37,403 bases of DNA from Egibacteraceae bacterium (GTDB taxonomy: Bacteria; Actinomycetota; Nitriliruptoria; Euzebyales; Egibacteraceae), in NCBI GenBank assembly GCA_035540635.1, contig DATLGH010000088.1:1-37403 (forward strand), written 5' to 3'. Each line of letters starts with the position of its first letter. Positions within the stretch are counted from its first letter, which is position 1. Below, one piece after another: positions 1-8,259 of the stretch. The notes beneath the pieces were generated by a model. It was not told the DNA's origin and made no database searches. It saw only the letters and a list, made by a program, of their open reading frames with translations. Made by a program: the position numbers and the translations under genes.

Positions 1-224
1 CTCGCGGGGGCAGGCGGGTCGGGCTCGTCGGAACGGAGGCGGCGGCGGGCGGTGTGACGACGCTCGCCGTCGTGGACGGGCCTGAGGCGCTCGCCCGGGT
101 GCTCTACGACACGCTGCGCGCAGCCGACGCCGAGGCGGTGGACGTCGTCGTCGTCGAGGCGGTGCCCGAGACCGGCATCGGCCGGGCGGTCATGGACCGG
201 CTGCGGCGTGCGTCCGCAGGCTAG
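1..224 (+). CDS. Threonylcarbamoyl-AMP synthase (Sua5/YwlC type), C-terminal end
   Basis: Partial gene running in from the left edge; codons start at base 3 and the TAG stop is at 222-224, leaving about 73 residues. The tail reads LYDTLRAADAEAVDVVVVEA, then PETGIGRAVMDRLRRAS. This matches the C-terminal Sua5 domain, whose usual form is a LY-LR-D stretch followed by an acidic segment and GLG-A--DRLRRA. Full-length Sua5 makes threonylcarbamoyl-AMP from threonine, bicarbonate and ATP for the t6A37 modification of ANN-decoding tRNAs in the cytoplasm. The catalytic YrdC domain lies outside the window, so I infer the enzyme from the C-terminal domain only. A short YrdC-only protein would not have this tail. 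Confidence 0.72.
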   Translation, partial: RGGRRVGLVGTEAAAGGVTTLAVVDGPEALARVLYDTLRAADAEAVDVVVVEAVPETGIGRAVMDRLRRASAG

Positions 225-271
225 CACGCAATCCGCGCCTCGACAGGCGCCGAACCGCCCGTGAGCCGGCA

Positions 272-280
272 TTGTCCACA
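272..280 (+). promoter_or_regulatory. Perfect actinobacterial-type DnaA box
   Basis: The 9-mer TTGTCCACA matches the preferred DnaA box of high-GC actinobacteria. It lies in the gap between the Sua5 gene and the unknown gene at 379, inside a small inverted repeat (TGTCC at 273-277, GGACA at 282-286). It is a single box with no AT-rich stretch or neighbouring boxes, so it is not an origin. It could be a regulatory or titration site, or chance. Confidence 0.3.
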
Positions 281-320
281 GGGACAGGTTCACCTCCGCA
301 CTCCGGGCACCCGAGACCAT

Positions 321-326
321 TACTGT
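321..326 (+). promoter_or_regulatory. Possible -10 box for the gene at 379
   Basis: TACTGT fits the TANNNT -10 consensus and lies 53 nt before the Shine-Dalgarno-led ATG at 379. I see no TTGNNN -35 box at a normal distance, so the assignment is weak. Confidence 0.25.
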
Positions 327-378
327 GAGTCCCGGCAAGGCAGAGGGGCTGCCCGACAGCTCCACAGGAGACGCACCG

Positions 379-816
379 ATGAGCAGCACAGCGACCGAGA
401 CGGACTGGTTCAGACGCATCGCGGCCCTCACCGTCGAGCCGGACGGGGAGCGGCCGGAAGACCCGGTCGTCGCCGCCCGCCTTCTCGTCGTCCGACTCGT
501 CTGCACCGCCCGGCTCGTCGCCTCCTCGCCCACCGCCGCGGCTGCCTGCCCTCCCGTCGCCGCGGGACTGGCGACGGAGCTCTCCGCCGCCGACGTGCCC
601 CACCTGCCCCGCATCGGGCGTACCGACGCCCGCACGCTCGCCGCGGATTACCTCGAGGCGCTCTGCGGGGCGGCCGGCGCGGTCTACTTCTGTCGGCGGA
701 TCGAGCACGCCAGCGGACGCTGCTGGTTCAGCGTCCAGGGCCCCGGCGCCGACCTCTGCGGCCGCGTCCTTGCCGCCGGCCACCGGTGCTCCACGCCGAC
801 CCAGGACGTCTCGTAG
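379..816 (+). CDS. Unknown 145-aa protein with seven cysteines
   Basis: The ATG at 379 is preferred because AGGAG (366-370) sits 8 nt upstream; an in-frame start at 325 lacks such a site. The protein begins MSSTATETDWFRR, has a helical alanine/valine-rich middle and a C-terminal half with cysteines in YFCRR, GRCWF, DLCGR and HRCST, plus three earlier ones. I do not recognise a family. Seven cysteines in 145 residues is high for a cytoplasmic actinobacterial protein and might mean metal or redox binding, but there is no clear CxxC pair. No signal peptide or membrane segment is visible. It stands alone between Sua5 and a convergent minus-strand gene group. Codon use is strongly GC-biased at third positions, supporting real coding. 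Confidence 0.6.
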   Translation: MSSTATETDWFRRIAALTVEPDGERPEDPVVAARLLVVRLVCTARLVASSPTAAAACPPVAAGLATELSAADVPHLPRIGRTDARTLAADYLEALCGAAGAVYFCRRIEHASGRCWFSVQGPGADLCGRVLAAGHRCSTPTQDVS

Positions 817-897
817 CCACGCGGCCGCGCGGCACCCACCGGCTCGTCGGCCCGGGCGCGCGGCACTAGCGGTCGAACCGCCGGCGTGCCGCCTGCC

Positions 898-1326
898 TCA
901 AGGTCGCTGGCGCCACACCGGCCGGCCGAGGTACCCGGCGTTCGGCGGGAACAGGCCGATGACACGCTGCTCGACGGTGGCGTCGACGGCCGCGGCGGCG
1001 AGGTCCTCGGCGGAGGCGTCACCCGCCACGAAGCGGCGGAGCACGTCGACGAACTCCTCGACGAACAGCGGGAAGGCTGCGTCCACCACGCGGCCGTTCA
1101 CGTCGAGCCATATGTGGTCGACCTCCCAGCCACGCAGGTCGAGGCCACCGCGGTAGACGGTCGCGGACAGGCCGAGGTCCGCGGTGACGGCGGTGACCCG
1201 GCGCACCGTCGCGCGCGTGTCGACAGCGGACAGCGGCTCGTCGCGGTGGACGGCCGCAAGCCGGCGGCGCAGCTTCGCGTCGAGCGCCCGCGGCAGGGGC
1301 TGCGAGCGGAACCGCGTGGCCGCCAC
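898..1326 (-). CDS. Conserved-looking 142-aa protein with a transglutaminase-like H/D segment but no Cys
   Basis: I place the start at the GTG at 1326 because GGAGGT lies 5 nt upstream; the longer open frame running through the helicase gene is an antisense artefact. A helical N-terminus (ALDAKLRRRLAAVHRDEPL) leads to LGLSATVYRGGLDLRG, then VDHIWLDVNGRVVDAAFPLF, and a C-terminal FPPNAGYLGRP. The H-x-W-L-D-V then V-V-D-A spacing resembles the His and Asp strands of transglutaminase/NlpC-like folds, but the chain contains no cysteine, so a papain-type mechanism is excluded. It may be a non-catalytic relative or unrelated. It lies 62 bp downstream of the RecD2-like gene on the same strand and could be cotranscribed. 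Function unknown. Confidence 0.65.
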   Translation of the reverse strand: MAATRFRSQPLPRALDAKLRRRLAAVHRDEPLSAVDTRATVRRVTAVTADLGLSATVYRGGLDLRGWEVDHIWLDVNGRVVDAAFPLFVEEFVDVLRRFVAGDASAEDLAAAAVDATVEQRVIGLFPPNAGYLGRPVWRQRP

Positions 1327-1388
1327 GTGGCACCTCCTTCCTGTCCCCCAGTATTGATCGGCAGGCGAGGCCCCGGGGGTGAACCTCC

Positions 1389-3545
1389 TCAGCCGCCCGC
1401 ACCCGCAGCCGCGAGCCGCGCGGCCAGGCGCGTGCGACGGTGGCGGGTTCCCGACCCGGTACGCCGCGCCGCCGCCACGACGAGCTCGGGGGTCCCAACG
1501 AGCAACAGCCCCCGGGAGGCGCGGGTCACCGCGGTGTAGACGAGCTCGCGCCACAGCATCGCCCGGTGCGCGGGGTCGAGCACGAGCACCACGACGGGCC
1601 ACTCCCCGCCCTGCGACTTGTGCACGGTCAGGCACCAGGCCGGCGACAGCTCGGCGGCGCGCTCCGCGTCGTAGGTGACGGTGCCGTGCGGGAAGGCGAC
1701 CTCCACCGTCCGGTCGCGGGCGTCGGTCGCCACGACCTCCCCGACGTCGCCGTTGGCGACGTCGAGCTCGGCGTCGTTGCGCGTCTGCACGACCCGGTCG
1801 CCCTCGTGCCACCCCGCGACGGCCCGCCGGCCGGCGGCCGGGTTCAGCCGCTCCTTCAGCCGGGCGTTCAACCGGTCGACGCCCGCCGCTCCCCGGTACA
1901 TCGGTGCGAGGACCTGCACGTCGGCGGGCGTGCAGCCGAAGTAGTCGGGGGCACGGACAGCGACGATCTCCGCGACGCGGTCGGCGACCCGGTCGGGATG
2001 CTCGCTCACCGCGAACACGTCGCCCATGGCGGGGCGCAGCTGCGCCACCTCCCCGGCGTTGATGTCGTGGGCCAGGGTCACGATGCGGCTCGCGGCGGCC
2101 TGGCGGTGGATGCGGGTCAGTCGCGTGGCGGTGACGAGTCCCCGCGCCCGCTCGTCGAGCAGGTCGCGCAGCACCGCCCCGGGACCGACCGACGGCAGCT
2201 GGTCGGCGTCGCCGACGAGCATGAGATGGGCGCCGTCGTCGACCGCCCGGACGAGCGCCTCGGCGAGGCGGAGGTCGGCCATCGACCATTCGTCTGCGAC
2301 GATCATGTCGTGGGGCAGGCGGCGGTCGCCGTCGTAGCCGAACACGAAGCCCCCTCCCGGCGCGCCGCGGGCCTCGAGCAGCCGGTGGATCGTGCTCGCC
2401 GAACGCCCCGTCAGCTCCTCCACGCGCTTGGCGGCCCGGCCGGTCGGGGCGCAGAGGGCGACGCGGAGGTCGGCGGCCTCGCACGCCCTGGCGACCTCCA
2501 CGACGGTGCGGGTCTTGCCCGTGCCGGGACCGCCGGTGAGCACCGACACCGGCGCGCGCAGCGCGGCGTGCACCGCGGCGGACTGCTCGGGCGTCAGCCC
2601 CTCGTCGGGTTCCCAGCGCCCGGCGGGTCCGGCGACCCGGGAGCGGGCGGCGTGCAACCGGGCGATCGCGTCGGCCAGCCCCCGCTCGGCGGCGAGGTCG
2701 CCGGGCGTGTACCACCACCGCCTTTCCGCCTCCTCGACGACGAGGTCGCCGTGTGCCGCCGCCGCCTCCAGCGCGCGCGCCACCACCGGCGGGTCGGCGC
2801 GCAGCAGGCGCGTCGCCTCGACCGTCATGGTGGGCTCGTCGAGCAGCACGTGCCCGCCGGCGAGGCAGGCCTGGCGGTGTGCGGTGCGCGCGCCCGCGAC
2901 GAGCCGCCGCTCGTCGTGTGGGTCGAGCCCCTGCCGGCGCGCGAGCGCCTCGGCGTGCTGCCAGCCGACGCCCCGGACGGCGAGCAGCGCGTAGGGGTCG
3001 TCGGCGAGCACCTCGGCGACCCCGTCCCCGAAGGCCCGGTGCGCCGCCGCGGCCACCGCCGCCGACAGGCCGACCGTGCCGAGGTCGGTGACCAGCGCGG
3101 CGAGCGCACCGGTGTCGCGCCATGCCGCCGCGATCGCGCTCGCGAGCTTGGGGGACACCCCCCGCACCTCGGCGAGGCGGTCCGGCTCGGCCGCCACGAC
3201 GGTCGGCAGGTCGAGGCCGAACGCGGCGACGAGCCGCTCAGCGGTCTTCTCGCCGACGCCGGGGAACCGCTCGGACGACAGGAAGGCGACGAGCGCGGCG
3301 GGGCTGCGCGGGCGGTCCTGCTCGTAGTAGGCGGCCTGGAACGTCGGCCCGTACTTGTGGTGCTCGGTCCAACGGCCGACCAGGCGCACGGGCTGGCCGG
3401 TCACCAGAGTCGCGAGGGGCCCCGCCGCCCGCCCGCCGTCGCCGGACAGCTCCACGACCCCGAAGCCGGTCGCGGGGTTGGCGAAGACGACGGCGGCAAC
3501 CTCGCCCACCAGCTCTTCGTCGCCGAGCAGCCCGTCAGTGCGCAT
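1389..3545 (-). CDS. RecD2-like ATP-dependent DNA helicase (SF1B)
   Basis: A 718-residue 5'-3' helicase of the RecD2/RecD type. N-terminal residues 1-75 look like the OB-fold of RecD2; a helix-hairpin-helix-like part follows (PGVGEKTAERL and a later VRGVSPKLASAIA). The P-loop GGPGTGKT is at about 338-345, followed by APTGRAAKR (motif Ia), DEWSM (Walker B, about 418), GDADQLPSVGPG (motif III) and VHKSQG (motif V, about 641) with TAVTRA at the end of the UvrD-like C-terminal domain. Length and the N-terminal extension fit RecD2 rather than the RecBCD subunit, and no recB or recC is nearby. RecD2 proteins act in repair and replication-fork processing. A TTG three codons upstream (3554) is an alternative start; neither start has a strong Shine-Dalgarno. 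Confidence 0.9.
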   Translation of the reverse strand: MRTDGLLGDEELVGEVAAVVFANPATGFGVVELSGDGGRAAGPLATLVTGQPVRLVGRWTEHHKYGPTFQAAYYEQDRPRSPAALVAFLSSERFPGVGEKTAERLVAAFGLDLPTVVAAEPDRLAEVRGVSPKLASAIAAAWRDTGALAALVTDLGTVGLSAAVAAAAHRAFGDGVAEVLADDPYALLAVRGVGWQHAEALARRQGLDPHDERRLVAGARTAHRQACLAGGHVLLDEPTMTVEATRLLRADPPVVARALEAAAAHGDLVVEEAERRWWYTPGDLAAERGLADAIARLHAARSRVAGPAGRWEPDEGLTPEQSAAVHAALRAPVSVLTGGPGTGKTRTVVEVARACEAADLRVALCAPTGRAAKRVEELTGRSASTIHRLLEARGAPGGGFVFGYDGDRRLPHDMIVADEWSMADLRLAEALVRAVDDGAHLMLVGDADQLPSVGPGAVLRDLLDERARGLVTATRLTRIHRQAAASRIVTLAHDINAGEVAQLRPAMGDVFAVSEHPDRVADRVAEIVAVRAPDYFGCTPADVQVLAPMYRGAAGVDRLNARLKERLNPAAGRRAVAGWHEGDRVVQTRNDAELDVANGDVGEVVATDARDRTVEVAFPHGTVTYDAERAAELSPAWCLTVHKSQGGEWPVVVLVLDPAHRAMLWRELVYTAVTRASRGLLLVGTPELVVAAARRTGSGTRHRRTRLAARLAAAGAGG

Positions 3546-3561
3546 CGCCGCCAAGTCTGCC

Positions 3562-3582
3562 AGCCCCGGTCGCGCCGGGGCT
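3562..3582 (-). terminator. Perfect 8-bp GC hairpin between two minus-strand genes
   Basis: AGCCCCGG (3562-3569) and CCGGGGCT (3575-3582) pair perfectly around a 5-nt loop. It lies 80 nt after the stop of the YtxH/BON gene and just 17 nt before the ATG of the helicase. There is no T-run, so it could be a Rho-independent-like terminator of the upstream gene, or a 5'-leader structure affecting helicase translation. Confidence 0.4.
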
Positions 3583-3661
3583 CCCGCGCTGTGGAACGCC
3601 CGCCGCGACCAGCCGGCCGCGGCGGGATGAGGGCGCTTCCGCTACGCCACTCGCGCGCTGT

Positions 3662-4528
3662 CTAGCGGGGGGCGGTCAGCTGGAGGTCGACGTCCTCGAC
3701 GCCCGGCACGCTCGCGATGACGTCGCGGATGGAATCCTCGTCGAAGCCCTCCGGGACGCTGCCGCGCACGAAGACCGTGCCCTCGGCGACGTTGACGTTC
3801 AGCTTCGGCAGCCCCGCCGTCCGGGGGTCCTCCCCGAGGCGGGTGCGCACCTCGTCGGCGATGGGCTTCTGGGCAGGGGGCGCGGCCATGTCCGCCGTGT
3901 CCTGCTGGAGGCGCTGCGCGGTCGTCGCGAGGTCCTCCCGGATCTCGTTGCCCCGCTGCGCGAGCTCGGTGCGCAGCTCCTCTCCGCGCTTCGGCGCGGT
4001 CAGCATGCCGATGAGGTAGCCGACGCCGGCACCGAGCAGCAGCGCGACCCAGGCCGGCAGGCCCCGGCGGGCCGGCTGGACGCCGAGCTTCTCCGCGGGC
4101 TTGCCGTGCGAGAGCCACTCACCGAGGCGCTCGAGCTGCTCGTCGCTCAGCCGTTGCGCGGTCGCGCGGGCCTGCTGCGCGGTCTCGGAGCTGCGCACGC
4201 GCTGGGCGAGCTCGCTCGCGCGTTCGTCGAGCTCGGCCTCCTTGATGAGCGTCTTGGTCCGGTCCACCACGCGGCTGCCCGTCGCCTGCGCGCGGGCGAA
4301 CGCCTCCGACTCACGCAGTCGCTCGGCGAGGTCGCTCGCGCGCTCGGCGAGCTCGGCGGCGCGCTCCTGCAGGCCGTCGGCCTGCTCGCGCGCCTGCTCG
4401 GCGAGGCTGGACGCCTTGACCTTCAGGGCCCCGGCGGCCGCCTTGCGGCCCGCCGGCGACCGCGCGGCTGCTCGGGTGGCCTTCCTCCCCGTCCTGCTTG
4501 CCGCGACCTTCGTCTTGAGGCTCGCCAT
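3662..4528 (-). CDS. YtxH-like membrane protein with histone-H1-like N-terminus and C-terminal BON domain
   Basis: A 288-residue protein with three parts. Residues 1-40 are Ala/Lys/Arg-rich (MASLKTKVAASRTGRKATRA), like an H1-type tail. Residues 40-150 are a long charged helix rich in AEL/ASEL repeats, probably coiled coil. Residues 158-180 are one transmembrane segment followed by LTAPKRGEELR, the hallmark of YtxH proteins (APK-GEELR). The last 70 residues (IADEVRTRLGEDPRT, then GTVFVRGSVPE) match a BON domain, a lipid- or envelope-binding fold seen in stress proteins. AGGAGGA 5 nt upstream supports the ATG. It is monocistronic or the first gene ahead of the helicase. Role inferred: envelope-stress or membrane-tethering protein. 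Confidence 0.75.
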   Translation of the reverse strand: MASLKTKVAASRTGRKATRAAARSPAGRKAAAGALKVKASSLAEQAREQADGLQERAAELAERASDLAERLRESEAFARAQATGSRVVDRTKTLIKEAELDERASELAQRVRSSETAQQARATAQRLSDEQLERLGEWLSHGKPAEKLGVQPARRGLPAWVALLLGAGVGYLIGMLTAPKRGEELRTELAQRGNEIREDLATTAQRLQQDTADMAAPPAQKPIADEVRTRLGEDPRTAGLPKLNVNVAEGTVFVRGSVPEGFDEDSIRDVIASVPGVEDVDLQLTAPR

Positions 4529-4568
4529 GCGTCCTCCTCCTGTGCGCAGTCGTAGAGGTGTGGTTGCT

Positions 4569-4574
4569 ACCCTA
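4569..4574 (-). promoter_or_regulatory. Possible -10 box for the YtxH/BON gene
   Basis: On the minus strand this reads TAGGGT (TANNNT), about 40 nt before the ATG at 4528, which has its own Shine-Dalgarno. No recognisable -35 box is seen. Confidence 0.25.
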
Positions 4575-4695
4575 CGTCCCCCGCGAACCGGCCGGAGAAA
4601 CGGTGCGCGGTCCCGCCGCCTCGCCCTGCTGTCCCGCGGCCGTGCAAGGCGCGCCGCGGCGCACCGCCACCAGGCTCACCGGGCGACGCGGTCGC

Positions 4696-6678
4696 TCACG
4701 CCGCGCGCCGGCCCCGCAGGAAGTCACGGACGACGAGGCGGCCGAGGTCGCGGAGGTCGGGGTAGAAGATCCGGCCCCCGTAGCCCGACACCATGTGCTC
4801 GACGAAGGCGGCGGCGCCGGGGTCGTGGTCGAGCAGGAACACGTTCATGGTGGCGCCGGTGCGTGCGAGACGTGCCGCCTCCCCCAGCGTCAGCCGTAGC
4901 GTCTCGGGCTCCGGGGGCCAGGAGAAGTAGGCGGAGACGCTCCCGCCGGGACCGGTCTGCAGGTGGGCGGTCGGCTCCCCGTCGGTGACCATGATCACCT
5001 GCTTCTCATCGCTCGGGTGGGCGCCGAGCAGACGGCGGGCGATCATGAAGGCGTGCTGCATGTTCGTGCCGTACACCCGCTCCCAGCCCGTCGTGAGCAG
5101 GTCGCGCGGCGCGAGCCGTCGCGCGTAGTCGCTGAAGCCCACGACGTAGAAGCGGTCCTCGGGGAAGCGCAGCGAGATGAGCGAGTGGAGGGCGAGCGCC
5201 ACCTTCTTCGCGGGTATCCAGTTCCCGCGCAGCGGCATGGAGAAGCTCATGTCGAGGAGCAGGACCGTGGCGGCGCGCACCCGCCGCTCCGCCTCGGCGA
5301 GCTCGAAGTCCTCGGGGTCGAGCACCACCCGGCGGTGGCCCCGGCCGGGCGTCGGGCCACCCCCGCGGACGATGGCGTTGTGCAGGGTGCGCCCCACGTC
5401 GAGGCGGAACGGGTCGCCGAACCGCAGCGGGCGCGTCGACCCGCTGAGCTCCCCGTCGCCGCCGGCGCCGCGGGCGTCGTGGGAGCCGATGGACCCGGTC
5501 ACCGCGCGCTCGTAGATCCGGGCGAGCGAGCGCTCGCCGAGGCGGCGGACGCCGCGGGCGGTGAGCTCGAGGCGCCCCCGGTGGCGCTGGGCCGCCCCGG
5601 CCGCCTCGAGGACCCGCTCGATCTCCTTCAGCGCCCGCAGCGCGCGGGCGGCGTCCTCGCCGAGCAGGCGGCGCAGCGCCTCCTCGTCGACGTCCTCCAG
5701 CCGGGCGCCGGCGTAGGCCTGTCCGAGGGCCTCCGCGAGGTCCTCGTAGTCCTGCAGGTGCTCGACCCAGTCGACGGTGTCGGCGAAGGAGCCGGCGAGG
5801 TCACCGCTCGGCATGGCGCCGCGCATCGGCTGGTCCCAGGCGAGGTGGGGGAAGAGCCCCTGGAGGGTTTGCGCGAGCTGCGCGGCCTGCGCCGACAGGT
5901 CGAGGTCGCCGAGCAGCTGCTCCGCCATCGCCGCGAGCTCGGCACGCTGCTGCGGATCGAGGCCGGCCAGCATCCGGCTCGTCGCGGCCATCCGGCGGGC
6001 GAGCTCGGCGAGGAGCTCGTCGAGCGTCGCCGGGTCCCCCGGCAGGAGGTCGCCGTGGCGCTCCTTGAAACGGGCGAAGTCCCCGCTCACGTCCTCGCCG
6101 CGGTCACGCTTCGCCACGAGGCCGTTGAGGTCCGCGAGGAGGTCGCGCATCCGCGCGAGGTCGTCGGCCGACAGCGAACCCAACGCCCCGGCCAGGCGCC
6201 CGAACGTCGCCCGGCCGACGTCGCGACGCAGCTCGTCGAGCAGCTCCCGGAAAGCCGCCGCCGCCCCGGCGTCCTCCCAGTCGTAGCGCTGCAGCGCGGC
6301 CAGCCGGCCCGCGGTGTCGTCCGGCAGCGCGTCGAGCGCTTGCCGGCGTGCTGCGGCGCCCGCCTCGTCGGCGGAGAAGTCGAGCGCCGCGCGCTCCCGG
6401 TCGAGGATCCGGCTGAGGCGCTCGGCGACCCGTTGCAGCGGGCCTTCCAGTCCCATGCGTGCGAGCTCGCGACGCCGTGCCTCCTCAACGCGCCGGCGCA
6501 GGGCCTCGAGGCCGGGGGTGCGCCCGGTCAGCCCGCGCCGCAGCAGCCGGGCGAGGGCCTGGTCCGGTCCGAGGCCCGCGAGCAGGTCGTCACCGATCTC
6601 CTCGAGCACCGCGTCGGCGGTCACCTCAGCGGGGAACGGATCCTGGGTGCCGCTCCAGCGGTCGTAGCGGGCTCTCAT
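4696..6678 (-). CDS. VWA-domain protein, partner of the upstream AAA+ ATPase (Rv0959-like)
   Basis: A 660-residue protein. The N-terminal two thirds are helical, Asp/Glu/Arg-rich and without recognisable catalytic motifs. A von Willebrand A domain begins near residue 470: TVLLLDMSFSMPLRG carries the MIDAS motif DxSxS (about 474-478), with the later MIDAS Thr in GTNM and Asp in VTDGEP. Such proteins pair with AAA+ ATPases in the way Mg-chelatase D pairs with I. The ATG overlaps the ATPase stop as ATGA (6675-6678), so the two are translationally coupled and probably made in fixed ratio. Length and order match the mycobacterial Rv0958-Rv0959 pair from memory. No chlorophyll or cobalamin genes are nearby, so a metal-chelatase role is unlikely. 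Client unknown. Confidence 0.85.
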   Translation of the reverse strand: MRARYDRWSGTQDPFPAEVTADAVLEEIGDDLLAGLGPDQALARLLRRGLTGRTPGLEALRRRVEEARRRELARMGLEGPLQRVAERLSRILDRERAALDFSADEAGAAARRQALDALPDDTAGRLAALQRYDWEDAGAAAAFRELLDELRRDVGRATFGRLAGALGSLSADDLARMRDLLADLNGLVAKRDRGEDVSGDFARFKERHGDLLPGDPATLDELLAELARRMAATSRMLAGLDPQQRAELAAMAEQLLGDLDLSAQAAQLAQTLQGLFPHLAWDQPMRGAMPSGDLAGSFADTVDWVEHLQDYEDLAEALGQAYAGARLEDVDEEALRRLLGEDAARALRALKEIERVLEAAGAAQRHRGRLELTARGVRRLGERSLARIYERAVTGSIGSHDARGAGGDGELSGSTRPLRFGDPFRLDVGRTLHNAIVRGGGPTPGRGHRRVVLDPEDFELAEAERRVRAATVLLLDMSFSMPLRGNWIPAKKVALALHSLISLRFPEDRFYVVGFSDYARRLAPRDLLTTGWERVYGTNMQHAFMIARRLLGAHPSDEKQVIMVTDGEPTAHLQTGPGGSVSAYFSWPPEPETLRLTLGEAARLARTGATMNVFLLDHDPGAAAFVEHMVSGYGGRIFYPDLRDLGRLVVRDFLRGRRAA

Positions 6679-8105
6679 ATCCCCGACGCGCGGTAGCGGA
6701 ACGACCCCGGGCCGACGTCGGTGCGGTCGAGCCGGCGCGACAGGTGCAGCCCCTCGAGGGCGAACTCGAACGCCGAGGCCGCCAGCGCGGGGCTTTCCGA
6801 CATCGAACCCTCGCGAGCGGGGCGCTCGCCCCCCTCGAGGGCGGCGACGAGCCTGCCGAGGCCGGGGATCTCGTCGAGCTGCCCGAGGAGCTCCTCGGAG
6901 CTCACGAGGTCGCCGGTCTCCACCGCGAGACCCTCGTCGAACTTCGCCACGAGGCCGGAGAGGTCGACCCCGGCCGTGCGACGGCGGAACACCTCGAGCA
7001 GGCAGCGGCGGAGCAGCCGCTCGAGGATCTCGGCCTCGCGGCCCTCCTCGAAGGTCTCGAACTCGACTTTGCCACTACCCGCGGCGACGACCTGGACGAG
7101 GTCAGCGGGTCGGGCCACGGCGTGCCCCTCTCCCGTGCGCGCCGCGCGCCGGGCGGCGCTGGCGGCGAGCGTCTCGTAGTTGGCGGTGGAGAACCGGACG
7201 CTCACGCCCGATCGTTGGTTGACCTCCGGCGCGGTCCGCAAGGAGCGGGTGAACGCCGCGAGAACCTCGGTGAGGAACGATGGCACGGTCACGTGCCGGG
7301 CGAGCACGCGCGCTTCTCGGTCGACGACCGCGATCTCGTCGGCGATGCGCAGCGGGTAGTGGGTGCGCACCTCCGCGCCGAAGCGGTCCTTCAACGGGGT
7401 GATGATCCGACCACGGTTCGTGTAGTCCTCCGGGTTTGCGGTGGCGACGACGAGGAGGTCGAGCGGCAGGCGGAGGCTGTAGCCGCGCACCTGCACGTCG
7501 CGCTCCTCCATGACGTTCAGCAGCGCGACCTGGATGCGCTCGGCGAGGTCGGGCAGCTCGTTGATCGCGATGATGCCGCGGTTGTGGCGCGGCACGAGGC
7601 CGAAGTGGATGGTGAGCTCGTCGGCGAGGTAGCGGCCCTCGGCGACCTTGATGGGGTCGACGTCGCCGATGAGGTCGGCCACGGCGATGTCCGGGGTGGC
7701 AAGCTTCTCCGCGAAGCGCTCCTCGCGCCCGATCCAGGTCAGGGGCGTGTCGTCGCCGTGCTCGCGCACCAGGGCGCGGGCCGCGGGTGAGAAGGGGTGG
7801 TAGGGGTGGTCGTTCACCTCGCTGCCGGCCACGACGGGGATCGCCTCGTCGAGCAGGGCGGGCAGCGAGCGCAGGATCCGGCTCTTCGCCTGACCCCGCT
7901 CCCCGAGGAGGATGAAGTCGTGGCCGGCGAGCAGCGCGGTCTCGAGCGCCGGAAGGACGGTGTCGTCGAACCCCACGAGCCCCGGGACGACCGGCTCGCC
8001 GTCACGCAGCCGCGCCGCCGCGTTGTCGGCGATCTCCTGCTTCACGCTCCGGTCCGGGTAGCCCGCGGCGCGCAGCGCTCCGATGGTCTCCGGACGCTTG
8101 TGCAT
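6675..8105 (-). CDS. MoxR/Mg-chelatase-like AAA+ ATPase (Rv0958-like)
   Basis: A 476-residue AAA+ ATPase of the type often labelled magnesium chelatase or sigma-54-interacting regulator. The ATG at 8105 is preceded by AAGGG; longer frames upstream are not credible. The P-loop is GERGQAKS at 68-75, so the usual third glycine is alanine. The Walker B strand is IIAINELPDL, with Asn (residue 182) where Asp is normal, followed by the conserved QVALLNVMEERDVQVRG pore/sensor region and ATANPEDY (sensor 1). The C-terminal part forms the helical lid and an extension. No DNA-binding or sigma-54 GAFTGA motif exists, so the regulator label would be wrong. It is first in a two-gene operon with the VWA protein. 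Probable role: ATP-driven remodelling of an unknown client. Confidence 0.88.
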   Translation of the reverse strand: MHKRPETIGALRAAGYPDRSVKQEIADNAAARLRDGEPVVPGLVGFDDTVLPALETALLAGHDFILLGERGQAKSRILRSLPALLDEAIPVVAGSEVNDHPYHPFSPAARALVREHGDDTPLTWIGREERFAEKLATPDIAVADLIGDVDPIKVAEGRYLADELTIHFGLVPRHNRGIIAINELPDLAERIQVALLNVMEERDVQVRGYSLRLPLDLLVVATANPEDYTNRGRIITPLKDRFGAEVRTHYPLRIADEIAVVDREARVLARHVTVPSFLTEVLAAFTRSLRTAPEVNQRSGVSVRFSTANYETLAASAARRAARTGEGHAVARPADLVQVVAAGSGKVEFETFEEGREAEILERLLRRCLLEVFRRRTAGVDLSGLVAKFDEGLAVETGDLVSSEELLGQLDEIPGLGRLVAALEGGERPAREGSMSESPALAASAFEFALEGLHLSRRLDRTDVGPGSFRYRASGI

Positions 8106-8259
8106 GGTCGGCCCTTCGTTACGACGCTCCTCTAGGTCTACCCGGTCGAGGGTCCGTGACTCTCCGGGGCGCCCCCTGCACAATGAGCGGCCCAATGTCC
8201 TCCGCAGACCCCTTGGATCGGCCGATGACGCCCACGCAGCGCAGCCGCAGAGCCCGCCG

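Noticed and set aside
272-280. Replication origin
   Set aside because: One DnaA box only, no AT-rich region and no dnaA, dnaN or parAB genes.
898-3123. A 741-codon minus frame through the helicase gene
   Set aside because: Most of it is an Arg/Ala/Gly-rich shift of the helicase gene. Only the end after GTG 1326 is a real gene.
1440-3665. A 741-codon plus-strand frame opposite the RecD2-like gene
   Set aside because: Composition is the shadow of a GC-rich gene on the other strand; the helicase motifs are on the minus strand.
4963-6696. A 577-codon plus frame opposite the VWA gene
   Set aside because: Antisense shadow; MIDAS and coupling to the ATPase fix the minus strand.
6675-8105. Sigma-54 activator or true magnesium chelatase
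   Set aside because: No GAFTGA motif or DNA-binding domain, and no porphyrin or cobalamin genes nearby.
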